A stretch of 64,000 bases of DNA from Phlyctochytrium arcticum. Its lineage: Eukaryota > Chytridiomycota > Chytridiomycetes > Chytridiales > Chytridiaceae. Positions 11,003 through 21,217 of this stretch are shown here, piece after piece. Location: NCBI GenBank assembly GCA_025602905.1, contig JAHLKI010000020.1:1-64000 (forward strand), read 5' to 3'. A model generated the notes under the pieces. It saw only the letters and a program-made list of their open reading frames with translations, did not search any database and was not told the origin of the DNA. Position 1 is the first letter of the stretch. Each line of letters opens with the position of its first letter. Position numbers and translations under genes: made by a program.

Positions 11003-12077
11003 TCATAGCAACGATACGCAGGTACGTAGGTAGGTACATACATACGTATTTAGCCCCCAACTGTCCCAATCCTTCCCGCCATCATTCGCAACAAAACCGT
11101 TGTCGTCATATAGATTGTCAAAACTCTCGATAATGTTCTGAAGGTTATCACGGACGGTAAGTTTGACATGCGGAGGCTTCTCCTTCAGCATGGCTTCCAT
11201 ATCCAAATTTTAAGGTAAAATGAGTACGACAGATCGGGGCATGTTAGGTCATCGTAATCATCATCTCAATCCTCGTTGGGACCCCCATCAAAATCATCGT
11301 CGTCAAGCCCGTAAGTCGTCCCCAGCGGCCTCAATTCTGAGATGCGCTGGTTTTTCCCTCATGATAGCTTCCATCTCCGAAGCTGTGATTTTATCACAAA
11401 AATCTAGATTGAGGGACGTCAAGTTGGTACCAACCTCCATGATAGAGGATACCCCGGGTTGCGTGATATCTGTGCCCGACAGGTCAAGATCCTCCAGCAG
11501 TGGCACATTTTGGCGATCTCCAGTAGACAATCACCACTAATTTCGAAGTTGGCAACACTGAGCGTTCGTAGATTTTTGAGGAGGGGTAGCATTAGCCCAA
11601 GTCCCTGGCTTGTGATCTCCCAGCAGTTTTCTATTGACAGTTCTTCTAACGATTTACAGTTTCTCACGATGTTCAGCAATTCCTGGTCTTCTGGCGTTTC
11701 ACAATAAGCCATATTAAGAATTGTACTATTGAAAGATTCAAGTCAACTCAAGGTGCCAATTGGAAAGTTATCAAACTTACAGGTTTGGGCATAGACTTGC
11801 TAACTTTGGTACATTTGGATCGGCTCCGTACTTTATGAAACTTAGCCTGAACCAAACTTGCCAGTTGCGGTTTACTTTCGAGCAGTTGTGATAGCAGCTG
11901 AAGAGTCTTGGGAAGATGCTCAGAATCCCAAAAGTGAATCGAGCGGTACAGGAGTGGTTCGGCAACTTGCTTCCATGCATGGGATACGGTGCTCAGAGCA
12001 AGCAGGACTTGACGATCCTTGATCTCGCTTGCGATTTTGACCAGTAGCTCGGTCGGGAGTCTTGGGCTGCCCGTCAT
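11003..12077 (-). pseudogene. F-box/LRR protein A, frameshifted
   Basis: The 5' part (12077 downward) encodes an F-box: 'LPTELLVKIASEI...LLALSTVSHAWKQVAEPLLYRSI'. After a probable intron (donor GTAAGT near 11781, acceptor TTTCAATAG near 11721) there are leucine-rich repeats ('CKSLEELSIENC', 'LKNLRTLSVANF'). At about 11507 one C is missing from 'gtgcccactgctgg' relative to copy B, so the last repeats continue in a second frame (11530-11303). Further down (11206-11003) a third open piece repeats the 'MEAM.KEKP.H' tail, pointing to an internal duplication. F-box/LRR proteins are substrate adaptors of SCF ubiquitin ligases. Because of the frame breaks I treat this as a pseudogene; a sequencing error at the C run is the alternative. 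Confidence 0.6.
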
Positions 12078-12337
12078 AGCGTCGATTGCTTCAGATTAGG
12101 TGTGGAAAAGTCGAGGTCTCGAAACTTGGAAGGTCTTGACAGTCTTGACAGCTGTCAACCTGGCATAAGATGGACCGCGCCACACTGTCATATTTCGTTG
12201 TACCAGTGTTGCTGTGTTGTGCCATTGTGAGACCGCTTAAAAGAACATAGAAGCGTGGTCTCGTCAAGTCTTTTACGCACAAAACGTTATTCAAGATGTT
12301 TTCCTGAGGTGATTCATAGATCGAATAGCTGTGTCAA

Positions 12338-12500
12338 CCCAAAGTAGGCAAGCATGTGAGGAAGATGTAAACGGTTTTGCTTGGGCAATCAATGTTCCGA
12401 TCAGACAGTTGAGTATTTGTACAATTATGCATTGGAAATATGTACAAGGTAAGAAAGATTATATCTATGTAGGTGGACATTTATGAAAACATCATCGATC
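12338..12500. repeat. Relic of a CHRD-gene 3' flank
   Basis: This block resembles 9129-9260 and 13911-14060, which lie just after the stop codons of CHRD copies A and B: 'caaagtaggcaag', 'ttgcttgggcaatcaatgtt' and 'atatgtaca'. No CHRD coding sequence follows it. It suggests that a third CHRD gene once stood between the two F-box genes and was lost. Confidence 0.5.
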
Positions 12501-12813
12501 AAGTAAACAAAACATAGTCAAACGTGTCTTTGTCTGAATTTGAACAATACATTTCAGAGATGTGGAAAAACAAAAGGATATTAGACTCCAAATCTCTGGG
12601 TCATGAAGGATTGTAATGCAAAATTCTCATCATGGCACCACACAAATCTATTCACATATTTCTTTTTACAACTATCTGCACTATCTACACTAAAAATCTC
12701 AGTCCAATTCTGGCTGGAGGAATGAACCGAAGGCAGGATATATCATGACAAGTCCCCACTTGCGAGGCACCGACACATGACCCCATTCACGGCAGGTCAT
12801 CGTAATCATCATC

Positions 12814-13733
12814 CTAATCGTCGTTGTCACCCTCATCAGCAAAATCACCGTCATCGCCGAAGTCTGAGTCAATGCTGCCGAGATCGTCGTACATGCCATG
12901 ATGCTTATAGGCAGTAATTCTGAGTTGCGGTGGCATGGCATTCTTGATAGCTTCCATCTCCAGATCATCAAGTTCATCAAGCTGCGACAGATTCAGGGAT
13001 GTTAATTTTTCAGCAAGCTCCAATAGAAGATATTCCGGTTCGAGTGACGCTTGTTCTCCACACGTCTAGATTTTCCAGCAGTGGGCACATTTTGGCGATG
13101 TCACGCAAATAATCATCGTCAAGCTTTGCAATGTCGGCAATATTAAGCTTTCGTACATTTGTCAGGTAGGGTAAGATCTTGCCGAAGCCCGTGCTTGTGA
13201 TTTTGTCGCACATGGCTATAGACAGATCATCCAGAGATTTGCATTTTTCCACAATGGCCAGCAAATCTCCATCTTTCATTGTCAAACACGAGTTGAAGTC
13301 GAGTTTGGTACTTTGGGGAGATTGACTTAGCTCAAGGTATCCAAGAAAAAACCGGCAAACTTAGACTTGCTAGCCTGGCTAGGTCTGCGAAAAGATGTGG
13401 ATAGACTTTCATAAAGTAGCCATACCCTACGAGTCTTAGCTCCCGAACTGAACTTGCCAGTTTTGTTTTTCTTCCGAGCGTTTTTAGTAGCAGCTGAACT
13501 TGAGAGGGAGAATGACGAGCAGTGCGAAAGTCAATCGAGCGGAACAGAAGTGGTTGGGCAACTTGATTCCAAGCGTGGGAAACGGTGCTCAGAGCACGCA
13601 GCGTTTCGTCGTCGTTGATATCGCCCGCAATTTTCGCCAGTAGCTCAGTCGGCAATCTGGAGAGGGCAGAGGAGGTAGTCTTAGGGTCAACCATTTCAGA
13701 TAGTTTGCCGCAATCTTCGGGAGAAATGTCCAA
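12814..13733 (-). pseudogene. F-box/LRR protein B, frameshifted
   Basis: Paralogue of the gene at 11003-12077. It has an F-box ('LPTELLAKIAGDI...LRALSTVSHAWNQVAQPLLFRSI') at 13733-13560, then LRRs ('CKSLDDLSIAMCDKI', 'LTNVRKLNIADI', 'CPLLENLDV') at 13285-13010. The frame closes at 13010 where two bases appear to be missing before 'ggagcttgct'; the last LRR and an Asp-rich tail continue in another frame to 12814. The exon junction near 13350 is unclear (donor GTTTTT is weak). The break is at a different place from that in copy A, so the two lesions are independent. If functional, it would bind Skp1 through the F-box and a target through the LRRs. Confidence 0.6.
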
Positions 13734-14147
13734 ATTGCTAGCGCTGAAAGATCACCGCACTCCCAAAAACTCCTGACGTGGACAGCGCCACACGGTCATT
13801 CCCATTTCCGAACATTTTGATGCAGAATTCCAGATGTTTTCCTTTGGCAAAGAACAAAACAATCAAGACGGTATTCCAAGGTGCTTCGCAGATGTGAAAT
13901 TTGCCGTAGAGATGGTGGAAGCCCAAAGTAGGCAAGAACGTATCAAGCACGTATCGGGTAGCAAGATGGAAAATGTATGTTTCAGTCAATCTTTTGCTTC
14001 AGAAGTTATATGTACAGTTATATGCATTAGAGGGGTTTACAAGAAGAAATATGTAAAAGGTAAGAAAAGATCTATCTATGGTTATCTAGCGGGGATCTGT
14101 AAGTATCGTGTAAAGAGGAAAGGGAGAAGAAGGCGTTGGAGCAGGAT

Positions 14148-15170
14148 CTAGAACCCGCCAAAGATGGCATTGTTGCAGACGCCGTCCTCGACGTATCGGA
14201 CAACGTTGGCACCCTGAGGAGCTTGGCATTCCTTGCTGGCACAGAGCAATTGACCACGGACGACACCGGCCGGGAATTCCTTGTTGTGCAAGTTGATGTA
14301 GGTCAATCCACCGGCGACAAACTTGTGTTGCTCCTCGTTCAGGATGATTTCCTTGGTGTTGCGAACGGGGTTTTCTGATGTAGTTTGCCCTTCAGCGGGT
14401 GAGAAATCAAACAGAACGCTGGCATTCTGGTGTGCGGGAGCAGGCCCGTGAATGTGGACCTTGATCAATGGACCGGCATTGAAATGCGATGCGGCAAAGG
14501 TAAATTCTCTGGTTTGGCGGTCAACCAAGGCGATGCCGAATCCGAATGCGTTGCGGCCCTTGATGACGAACGGGACTTCTTTTTCACCGCAGAGAGTTGC
14601 CTTGTAGACGTCGTATTTGCCACCTTGTGAGTATTTCTCGTCATATTTGTTGCCTTTGTGTTGCTTGCCATCATCCTTCTTCCAGTCATGCGAGGCAGAC
14701 GAGTAGCGGCTGTTACCAGAGTAGTAAGGCTTGCGGTCGACCCCGTACTCATTGTCATCGTCGTCGTTATAGTCATCATTGTCGTAAGGATCGTCCTCGT
14801 AAGAGTAGTCATCGTACGATGCATCATCGTATTCGTTGTTGTCGTAATTGTCATTGTCGTAAGAGTCTTCATCAGCAGAGTAGGCCAAATAGTGCTTCTT
14901 GTTGTTGTAATCCTTGCCGTGATCATTCTTGTGGTTGTCCTTGCCATGCGTCTTTTTCACCATGCACCATTTGCCGTTTTCCTTGCCCCATTGACGGCCC
15001 TGACCATCCCATCTGGTTTGGCGAACGGCATGTTTGCAGTGTAAAGTTTGCTTGTGGTGCGATACATCCTTGTTGTTGTCATTGTAAGAGTAGTAGGATG
15101 GGGCGGCGAATGCAGATGATGTGGCCAAGAGAGTTGCAAAGAGAGTGGTGAGAAGAGTCTTGCTAGGCAT
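14148..15170 (-). CDS. Secreted CHRD-domain protein, copy B
   Basis: Near-identical duplicate of the gene at 9365-10387: 340 residues with the same signal peptide, dockerin/CBM10-like Cys/Trp motif, Asp/Tyr/Asn-rich linker and CHRD domain. Differences are few (for example Gly to Asp and Thr to Pro in the acidic linker, and Lys to Arg and Val to Ala in the CHRD domain). Identity continues upstream through the TATA box to about 15440, then fades, so the promoter was duplicated too. The reading frame is open much further 5', but the ATG at 15170 starts the signal peptide, lies after the TATA box at 15317-15323, and matches copies A and C. Confidence 0.9.
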   Translation of the reverse strand: MPSKTLLTTLFATLLATSSAFAAPSYYSYNDNNKDVSHHKQTLHCKHAVRQTRWDGQGRQWGKENGKWCMVKKTHGKDNHKNDHGKDYNNKKHYLAYSADEDSYDNDNYDNNEYDDASYDDYSYEDDPYDNDDYNDDDDNEYGVDRKPYYSGNSRYSSASHDWKKDDGKQHKGNKYDEKYSQGGKYDVYKATLCGEKEVPFVIKGRNAFGFGIALVDRQTREFTFAASHFNAGPLIKVHIHGPAPAHQNASVLFDFSPAEGQTTSENPVRNTKEIILNEEQHKFVAGGLTYINLHNKEFPAGVVRGQLLCASKECQAPQGANVVRYVEDGVCNNAIFGGF

Positions 15171-15316
15171 GTTTGCTTGACTCAAGAAAGTGGTTGATGT
15201 GTTGGTTGGGAGTGGGTGGGGGGGGGGGGGGCGGTCAAGTCGAGAAAGGGTGTGTGTTGATAGTTGGAGAGTCTGGAGTGGTTGCTGGATGCAGGATTTT
15301 CGTTCACCGGGCCCCC

Positions 15317-15323
15317 TTTTATA
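15317..15323 (-). promoter_or_regulatory. TATA box of CHRD copy B
   Basis: The minus strand reads TATAAAA about 147 bases before the ATG. The whole leader, including a C14 run at 15218-15231, is duplicated from or to copy A. Confidence 0.6.
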
Positions 15324-15440
15324 ACATTTTTGTCCGTCCTTCACATCCTTCAGATTCCTTCTGCCGTTGCTGGCGGACCGGCTGAAGTCGTTCAGCTCAG
15401 ATCCAGCCAACGCGGCTGTGGTTGAGCGCGTTTTGAACCT

Positions 15441-16208
15441 GGACACCATCCCAAGTGAATTTTGCCCAAGGTCGGCCTGAAAGGTGGGCGGTAGAGGCAG
15501 TGTTCTAGTTTTAGCCGGCCTTATCCTGCATCTGCGGCGGTCACATATGGCGGAGATCCCTGGCTCACCTACTCTTCTGGCTGGCGTCAACACAGGATTC
15601 CCTGCAATCGACCACTTTTTGAGGCTGCATTTTGACCCAAGAACAGTTCTGATATGGTAGAAGATACCAATATGCTTTCTCGGCACTCGTTAATGGCACG
15701 TATGTGTGTTTGGCACTACTCTGAAACTCTCAAACCGCTGAACTCGAAATGCCGAAATCCCTGCAGAGTTTATAAATAGGGCTGGAAAAAAAAAGCAGAC
15801 GACGTGCGAAGAAAGATAGGGTTAACGATTTATATCTTGCTAATATTTCGTAAGAGTATCGCCATAGAGGTAGAGGGTTTGGACGCCTTTTGATTGGTAG
15901 TTCTTGGTCGAATATGCAAAGCTAGGATCTTACAACCAATTTCAAACATCCAAATATACATTGCCATATCCGAATGCCCTGCCTTGGGCCGGAAATCCCT
16001 TCCAGATGCCGGAACACAACGACGACCGAAGTGAAGAATGCACTGAGTGATCTGAGCCCAAAATCAATGTAATCTGAATGAAACCCCGAGCAGAATTCAA
16101 AATTGATAGGACAGATAATGTAAGAATACCATAAGGTTGTATGAGAAAAGGAAAATGTGCAGGGTGAACGGAGCGCGAAATGGTGTAAGGATGTACAATC
16201 AAAGATAG
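15441..16208. other. Intergenic, no gene seen
   Basis: The first 150 bases are a fading continuation of the CHRD promoter duplication (compare 10650-10790). The rest is AT-rich with no supported gene. Confidence 0.5.
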
Positions 16209-16837
16209 AATAGGGAGAAAAGGGAGAAATGGAGGGGTTCTACCACGCTTCGCCGCCAGACGGTCACATCGCCACTTGCTTGACGGAAGACAATCTCCGG
16301 AATCAGTTTCTGGTCCGATTTTTGCGGACGGGTGCCCGACGCCCCCTGGACCCGCTTCCAGCTAGCTTCCAGTTGCATTAACCTGGCTTATGTCTGGACT
16401 TGCTCCCGCGTTTGCTGTTGCCGGCGTTGGTCCTGCTGCTGCCATCGTCGCTCTTGCTATTGCGCGAACTGCTCTTGTTGTCGGACCATCTGCGCAAGCT
16501 GGCGACGGAGGACATCTATCTCACTCCTGGATGCGGGAGGACTTGGTAGTTGAGGCAAAGTGGGCGATGTTGCTTGGCCAACGGTGCAAGACCTCCACCA
16601 TTGGAGGAAAAGCCTGACCGAGAGAGAGAGACGACGGCAGGGAGCGATGGGACGGAACATCATCGGTATGGTAAGATGGTGGGTTTGTGTAATGAGGGGG
16701 AACATCCCACACCACCTGCTCTTGCCCGCACGTCCTGGAGGAATTCGTGCATGGTACCAACAATCCCAGTGAGCGGGAGATTGCTTGACACATTGGAAGA
16801 GTCTGAACAGATAGGCTGAGAGATAGGAGAGCTCATT
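16209..16837 (-). pseudogene. Decayed coiled-coil protein, copy 1
   Basis: Diverged duplicate of the frame at 18122-18817. It starts MSSPIS and has a 'PPHY' segment matching 'PPPY' of the other copy, a block of Gln/Arg-rich heptads ('SEIDVLRRQLAQMVRQQEQ') and a C-terminal 'QLEASWKRVQ...IVFRQAS.D.TVWRRS' block. A frame change near 16750 and two in-frame stops in the Gln-rich part (around 16455 and 16390) break it. The family is not recognised. Confidence 0.5.
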
Positions 16838-17139
16838 GTATACTGGAAGACAGTGCTATTCAGAATGTGGAATCAGGCCATGTAACAAAGCGATTTTTAA
16901 CATTTCTAATGGCAATACCGACCTTGATGGTGGCGGTGACGACATTGCCCTCTGAAACCCCCCATAAACGGGCGACGTGACCGACGGAACTACCGGATGC
17001 TGATTGCCTAAAGCGCCCGTCAGGAGTAGTTGAATGGGAACAGGTCGACGAATACTCCGGGTTACGTACAATTCAGGACGTCGCATTTCGTAGTGTCGCA
17101 TTTCGTAGTGGCACTCTTGGGTCATTAGATGTTTCCAAA

Positions 17140-17485
17140 TGCACAATAGCTGAGAGGCAGTGCAAGATTATCACGACATAGTTCCTCTTTCTATATCGGA
17201 TGAATAGTGGAAGCAGCATCTCTAGCGCAAGCTTGTATTCGGTCCTTGAATCTTCCTTCATCGAGCGAGTGCATGAGGGCTCCACGCGAAACTGTGGGCA
17301 CCCGGGTACATGGAGAAGGTATCGTATGTTGGATAGCACGCGGCACAATTGCTGCGTAAAATCGTCGAGATCCGTCCTCTCCAAGACCCTCCACAGTAGA
17401 GAGAGTTTTTTGAAGTGAAGAAGTCGAAATAATACGAAGTTTTCAAGAACTTGCAATTCCTTCTCCTAGTGAGATCCCGAGGCAT
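17140..17485 (-). pseudogene. Small unknown frame, copy 1 of a duplicated pair
   Basis: Starts MPRDLTRR; one frame change after nine codons is needed to join it to 'ELQVL...LDDFTQQLCRVLSNIR'. The copy near 19570-19715 has the matching 'ELQVL...LDEFTQQLCCVLSNLR'. It lies just upstream of the coiled-coil relic in both copies, so the two frames were duplicated as one unit or are exons of one gene. No domain is recognised. Confidence 0.3.
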
Positions 17486-18121
17486 TTTGGTGTGTTTTCT
17501 GAAGTGTGGGGGTAAAGTTTTGTGGTTCAGATGGCCAAGATTGGTTAGAGATGGAGTCGCGGGAACGCGAGTTTCTGGGAAAATTTAGCCCATTCATAGT
17601 TGAAGGCACAGTCATGCAGCATTCTGCTGTTACAACATTCTGAACAAATTTCTTTCAACACCGCTAACCCAGCTTCGCAGATTTGTATGATGAAGATGAT
17701 GAAGATGGGTCCTGCACGCATTACAAAGATGCATCATATCAAAATGGGTGTGGAAAAAAAGGGTGGGAAGGAGTTCATGGCCTTGGTGGAGGGTTCCAAC
17801 GCTGCGTCGTTGCTGTATTTGGGTAAAGGCGATGTTTTCCCAGCCAGATACCGAAAATGTTATTTACAATTGTGCAGTACTCGATAGTTTCCCATCCAGC
17901 CTTACCGAAAACTTTAATTACAATTAAGCATCGTATTCATTTCAGTTTGATGAGGCCCTCTCTCTTCACTGCTGTCTTTTACTTGACCATGCTATTGCTC
18001 TTATTCGAATGTACGGGTCATTGCGGCCTCAATAACCTTTGTGTCTTTGATTCTATACACCTACACCTATGCAGTGATGCTCGAGTTGGTAGGAGGATTT
18101 CAAGAATGAGGAGGAAGGCCG
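17486..18121. other. Intergenic, no gene seen
   Basis: AT-rich with a 'gatgaagatgatgaagatg' microrepeat near 17690. No supported gene on either strand. Confidence 0.5.
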
Positions 18122-18817
18122 TTAGAAAAAATATGTGAATGTTTGTCCCCTTTCATTGATATATAACTCTGTTGACCAGACGAGATAGTACAGAGGACTC
18201 AGCACAAATACTACGGATGCTTCGCAAAAGGCCCCAACGCTTTCTCCACCTTCTCTGAACGTCTCCAGATCGTGAGGTCTGCACTGGCTTGCCGGGATAC
18301 GACCTCCGAGATCATGTTCCGCGTGCACCAGCCCTCTTGCGCACGCTTCCAATTGGATTCCAGTTGCGCCACCCTGGCTTCTAACCGCACATGCTTCCTG
18401 TCGGTCCTGCTCCTTGAATTGTCGCTCTTGCTCCTTGATTTGTCGCTCTTGCTCCTTAAATTGTCGCTCTTGTTGTCGCTCCAACTTCTCAATTTGACGC
18501 CGAAGGATATCCAGCTGACTTTTGGATACGGGAGGACTTGGTTGTTGGGGCGATGGTGCTTGTATGTCAGGAGCGGGTAACACATCTACTATTGGAGGAA
18601 CGACTTGTGAAGAAGGAACAGAGATGGGTGCTGGTGGGACGACCGGAGGAGGCAGAGAGTGAGTATCTGAATGGCAGCTTGGTGGGTCGCTGTACGGCGG
18701 GGGAGCACCCCACACCTGGTCTTTTTGATGGTCCTGCAGGAGTTCCTGCGTTGTGCCAGCAAATCCTGAGAACGGGGAGTTGCTTGAAGAATCGGTGGAA
18801 GAGATAGGCGAGCTCAT
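18122..18817 (-). pseudogene. Pro-rich coiled-coil protein, copy 2, frame disturbed near the 3' end
   Basis: The frame opens MSSPISSTDSSS, carries a 'GAPPPYSDPP' motif (a PPxY type, as bound by WW domains), a Pro/Ser-rich middle, and then strongly repeated Gln/Glu/Arg heptads ('KEQERQ' repeats) typical of a coiled coil. After 'FKEQDRQ' the conserved end of the family ('RLEARVAQLESNWKRAQ...RQASADLTIWRRS') is in a different frame (ending at 18211), so this copy also looks broken, though less than copy 1. No known family is recognised. Retention of the WRRS block in both copies suggests that it was functional before decay. Confidence 0.45.
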
Positions 18818-18870
18818 GGTATACTGGAAGACTGTGCTGTTGAGAAGGTGGAATCAGGCCACGTATCAAG

Positions 18871-19263
18871 CTTTTTATTCTTAGCCCGAGGGCCCGAGGG
18901 CATTTTACATGCTGTCCTTTTATTTACACTGTCTATGGTGTCTATAGTGTCTACCCATCCCAGCGCCTCGTGGGAAAAGACTCTGAAACTTACCCCAACA
19001 CGCGTCGTCCCAAGCCACCGAGCCCAAGCCACGTCAAAATCGTCCGCGATCCGCCCAACTGTCTGTCCGCGACGCGCTCCTTCCTTATTATTGGGAGGTT
19101 ATTACTGACGGTACGGAAGACGATTGTTGCGGGCGACATCTCCGGCGACATCTGAGCGAAGTAACACGTATCCAACAAGTCGCGCAGTAGTGACAACCAG
19201 ATGAACTCTGAGATGAATTGAACAGTCTGATGAACATCCAAGTTCTTCGACTCTTGTCAGTTT
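18871..19263. repeat. Insertion of about 390 bp relative to copy 1 of the duplication
   Basis: Upstream of the coiled-coil frames, 16850-16990 aligns with 18824-18870 and then with 19264-19365. The intervening bases have no counterpart. The junctions both carry a run of T. No transposase is encoded. Confidence 0.4.
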
Positions 19264-19569
19264 TTCACATTTCTAATTGCAATGCATACCTGGATGATGG
19301 CGTTGATGACAGATTGACAGTGTCCTCTGAAACCCCCCACAAAAGGGCGACGTGACCACCAGTTCCTGAGTGCCCCAAAGCGCCATAGGGCCATCTTCAG
19401 GAGTGGAAGTCGACCAATACTCTGGGTAATGTGAACGGGCTCCGTACAAATCAGGGCCAGTGTCTTACGCGTGTTGATGAGACACCCGTAGTTCGTCCTT
19501 CAATAATCATAAATGAATCTTGAGTGCTTCACGCGAAGCTTTGGGCACCGGGGTACGTGGAGGTCAGTT

Positions 19570-19715
19570 TCGTAAGTTGGAAAGTACGCAGCACAATTGC
19601 TGCGTAAACTCGTCGAGATCTTGTTCATTCTTGTCCCTCTGCCAAGATCCGAGAGAGTTTTTTGAACAAGTCGAAATAGTAAGAGCAAGAACTTGCAATT
19701 CCTTCTTTTTGGTGA
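19570..19715 (-). pseudogene. Small unknown frame, copy 2 of a duplicated pair
   Basis: Encodes 'PRYLTKKKELQVL...QDLDEFTQQLCCVLSNLRN' then stops. It lacks an ATG at the position of copy 1 (GTG instead). It is homologous to 17140-17485. Confidence 0.3.
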
Positions 19716-20187
19716 GATATCGAGGCACTTTATGTGTTTTCTGCAGTGTTGGACGATTGTTTTGTGGTTGAGATGGCAGAAGATTGTCGAGTGTCTGGGT
19801 GAACTTTCAACTTTGAACTTTGATGTTGTTTCTAGGCACAGTCATGGAGCCTTGCATTAGAAGGAAATGACCGATCTAGAGGATTTTGGTCTGAAGGGTC
19901 TTGTCGCTGTTCGGGGGTCATGACTTTACTCGAGTACAGTAGCACCTTTCGTTTGCAATGCTCCCGCTACAGTAGAGGAGTCGCATCCTCGCGGATGGCC
20001 ATTTGGCATGTTATAATATATAGCATGAGTTTTGATGTATTGTGAAAGTTTGTATGAATAGTTGCCAACCGTTTGATTAAAAATGTATATGTACAGAAGT
20101 CGTAATGTCCAAGTCCAAAAGGAAAACTAGTTATATGGGGGTATAGACAGTCCAAAGGGGGATACAGAAAGAAGATCAAGGTCTAAA

Positions 20188-21090
20188 TCAATAAAAGTCG
20201 CCAAAGATGGCATTGTTGCAGATCCCATCCTCTACAAATTTGACCACTCGCTTTCCCTTGGGGGCTCGGCACTCTTTGCTAGCACAGAACAGCTGTCCCC
20301 GCACAACTCCCGCCGGAAACTCCTTGTTGTGCAAGTTGATGTAGGTCAATCCTTCAGCCAGGAATCCCAATTGTTGTTCGTTCAGGATAACTTCTTTGTT
20401 GTTGCGGACGGGGTTTTCCGAGGTGGTTTGTCCAGCAGGGGGCGAAAAGTCAAACAAGACACTCGCATTCTGGTTGGTTGGGGCCGGACCATGGATGTGG
20501 GCATTGATCAAGGGTGCAGCGTTGAAATGGGTCGCGGCAAAGGAGAGTTCGTTGGACTGACGGTCGACGAGGACAATGCCAAATCCGAAAGCATTCCGTC
20601 CTTTGATGACACCGGGAACTTCCTTTTCGCCACAGAGCGTAGCCTTGTAAACATCGTACTTGCCGTCTTGAGAATACTTGTCATCATAGTCGTCGCCGCC
20701 CTTTTTCTTGTCGTTGTTGTGGTCCCATTTGCCCTTGCCCTCATCCTTTTTCCAGTAGTGCGAGGCAGACGAGTAGCGGTTGTTGTATTCCCGCTCATAC
20801 TCATTGTCGTAATCATAGTCATCATCGTAGTCGTCGCCGTACGACTCGTCTTCGTCGTCGTAGTAGTCTTGCTTGTCTTGCTTCTTCTTGATCAGACACC
20901 ATTTGCCTTGTTCCTTGCCCCATTGTCGCCCCTCATGATCCCATTTGGTTTCGTACACGGCGTGCTTGCAGTAGGTAGTGACATCCTTGTGATGATCGTT
21001 CTTGTCGTTGTTGTAGTAAGACGGGGCAGCAAATGCTGTAGATGTGGCGAGCAGGGTGGTAAAGAGGGTAGTGAGAATCTTGCTGGGCAT
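20188..21090 (-). CDS. Secreted CHRD-domain protein, copy C (diverged)
   Basis: Single-exon gene of 300 residues. It shares the signal peptide (MPSKILTTL...AFA|APSYY), the Cys/Trp module '...WDHEGRQWGKEQGKWC', a shorter Asp/Tyr/Glu-rich linker, and a CHRD domain ('KEVP', 'HFNAAPLINAHIHGPAP', 'INLHNKEFPAGVVRGQL') with copies A and B. It is the older member: the linker is shorter and many surface residues differ, while the CHRD core and the terminal 'VEDGICNNAIFGDF' are kept. The minus-strand TATA box (21211-21217) lies 121 bases upstream. The conserved pieces suggest that both the N-terminal Cys/Trp module and the CHRD domain are under selection. Confidence 0.9.
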   Translation of the reverse strand: MPSKILTTLFTTLLATSTAFAAPSYYNNDKNDHHKDVTTYCKHAVYETKWDHEGRQWGKEQGKWCLIKKKQDKQDYYDDEDESYGDDYDDDYDYDNEYEREYNNRYSSASHYWKKDEGKGKWDHNNDKKKGGDDYDDKYSQDGKYDVYKATLCGEKEVPGVIKGRNAFGFGIVLVDRQSNELSFAATHFNAAPLINAHIHGPAPTNQNASVLFDFSPPAGQTTSENPVRNNKEVILNEQQLGFLAEGLTYINLHNKEFPAGVVRGQLFCASKECRAPKGKRVVKFVEDGICNNAIFGDFY

Positions 21091-21210
21091 TGTAAGTCAG
21101 AGTTTGTTGGGGGTAAGTAAGTGAGAGTTGTTGTTTGTTGGGATGTGATGAGAAAGGTGTGATGTGTTGGATGGTTGATTGTTGCGGAAATCCCCCAACC
21201 ACCGTCCTCT

Positions 21211-21217
21211 TTTTATA
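21211..21217 (-). promoter_or_regulatory. TATA box of CHRD copy C
   Basis: The minus strand reads TATAAAA, 121 bases before the ATG at 21090. The 21220-21819 gap holds no supported gene. Confidence 0.55.

Noticed and set aside
18490..18510. A second ATATCCTT-like donor on the minus strand
   Set aside because: It lies inside the coiled-coil coding heptads (Leu-Asp-Ile-Leu-Arg) with no branch site or acceptor; a chance match.
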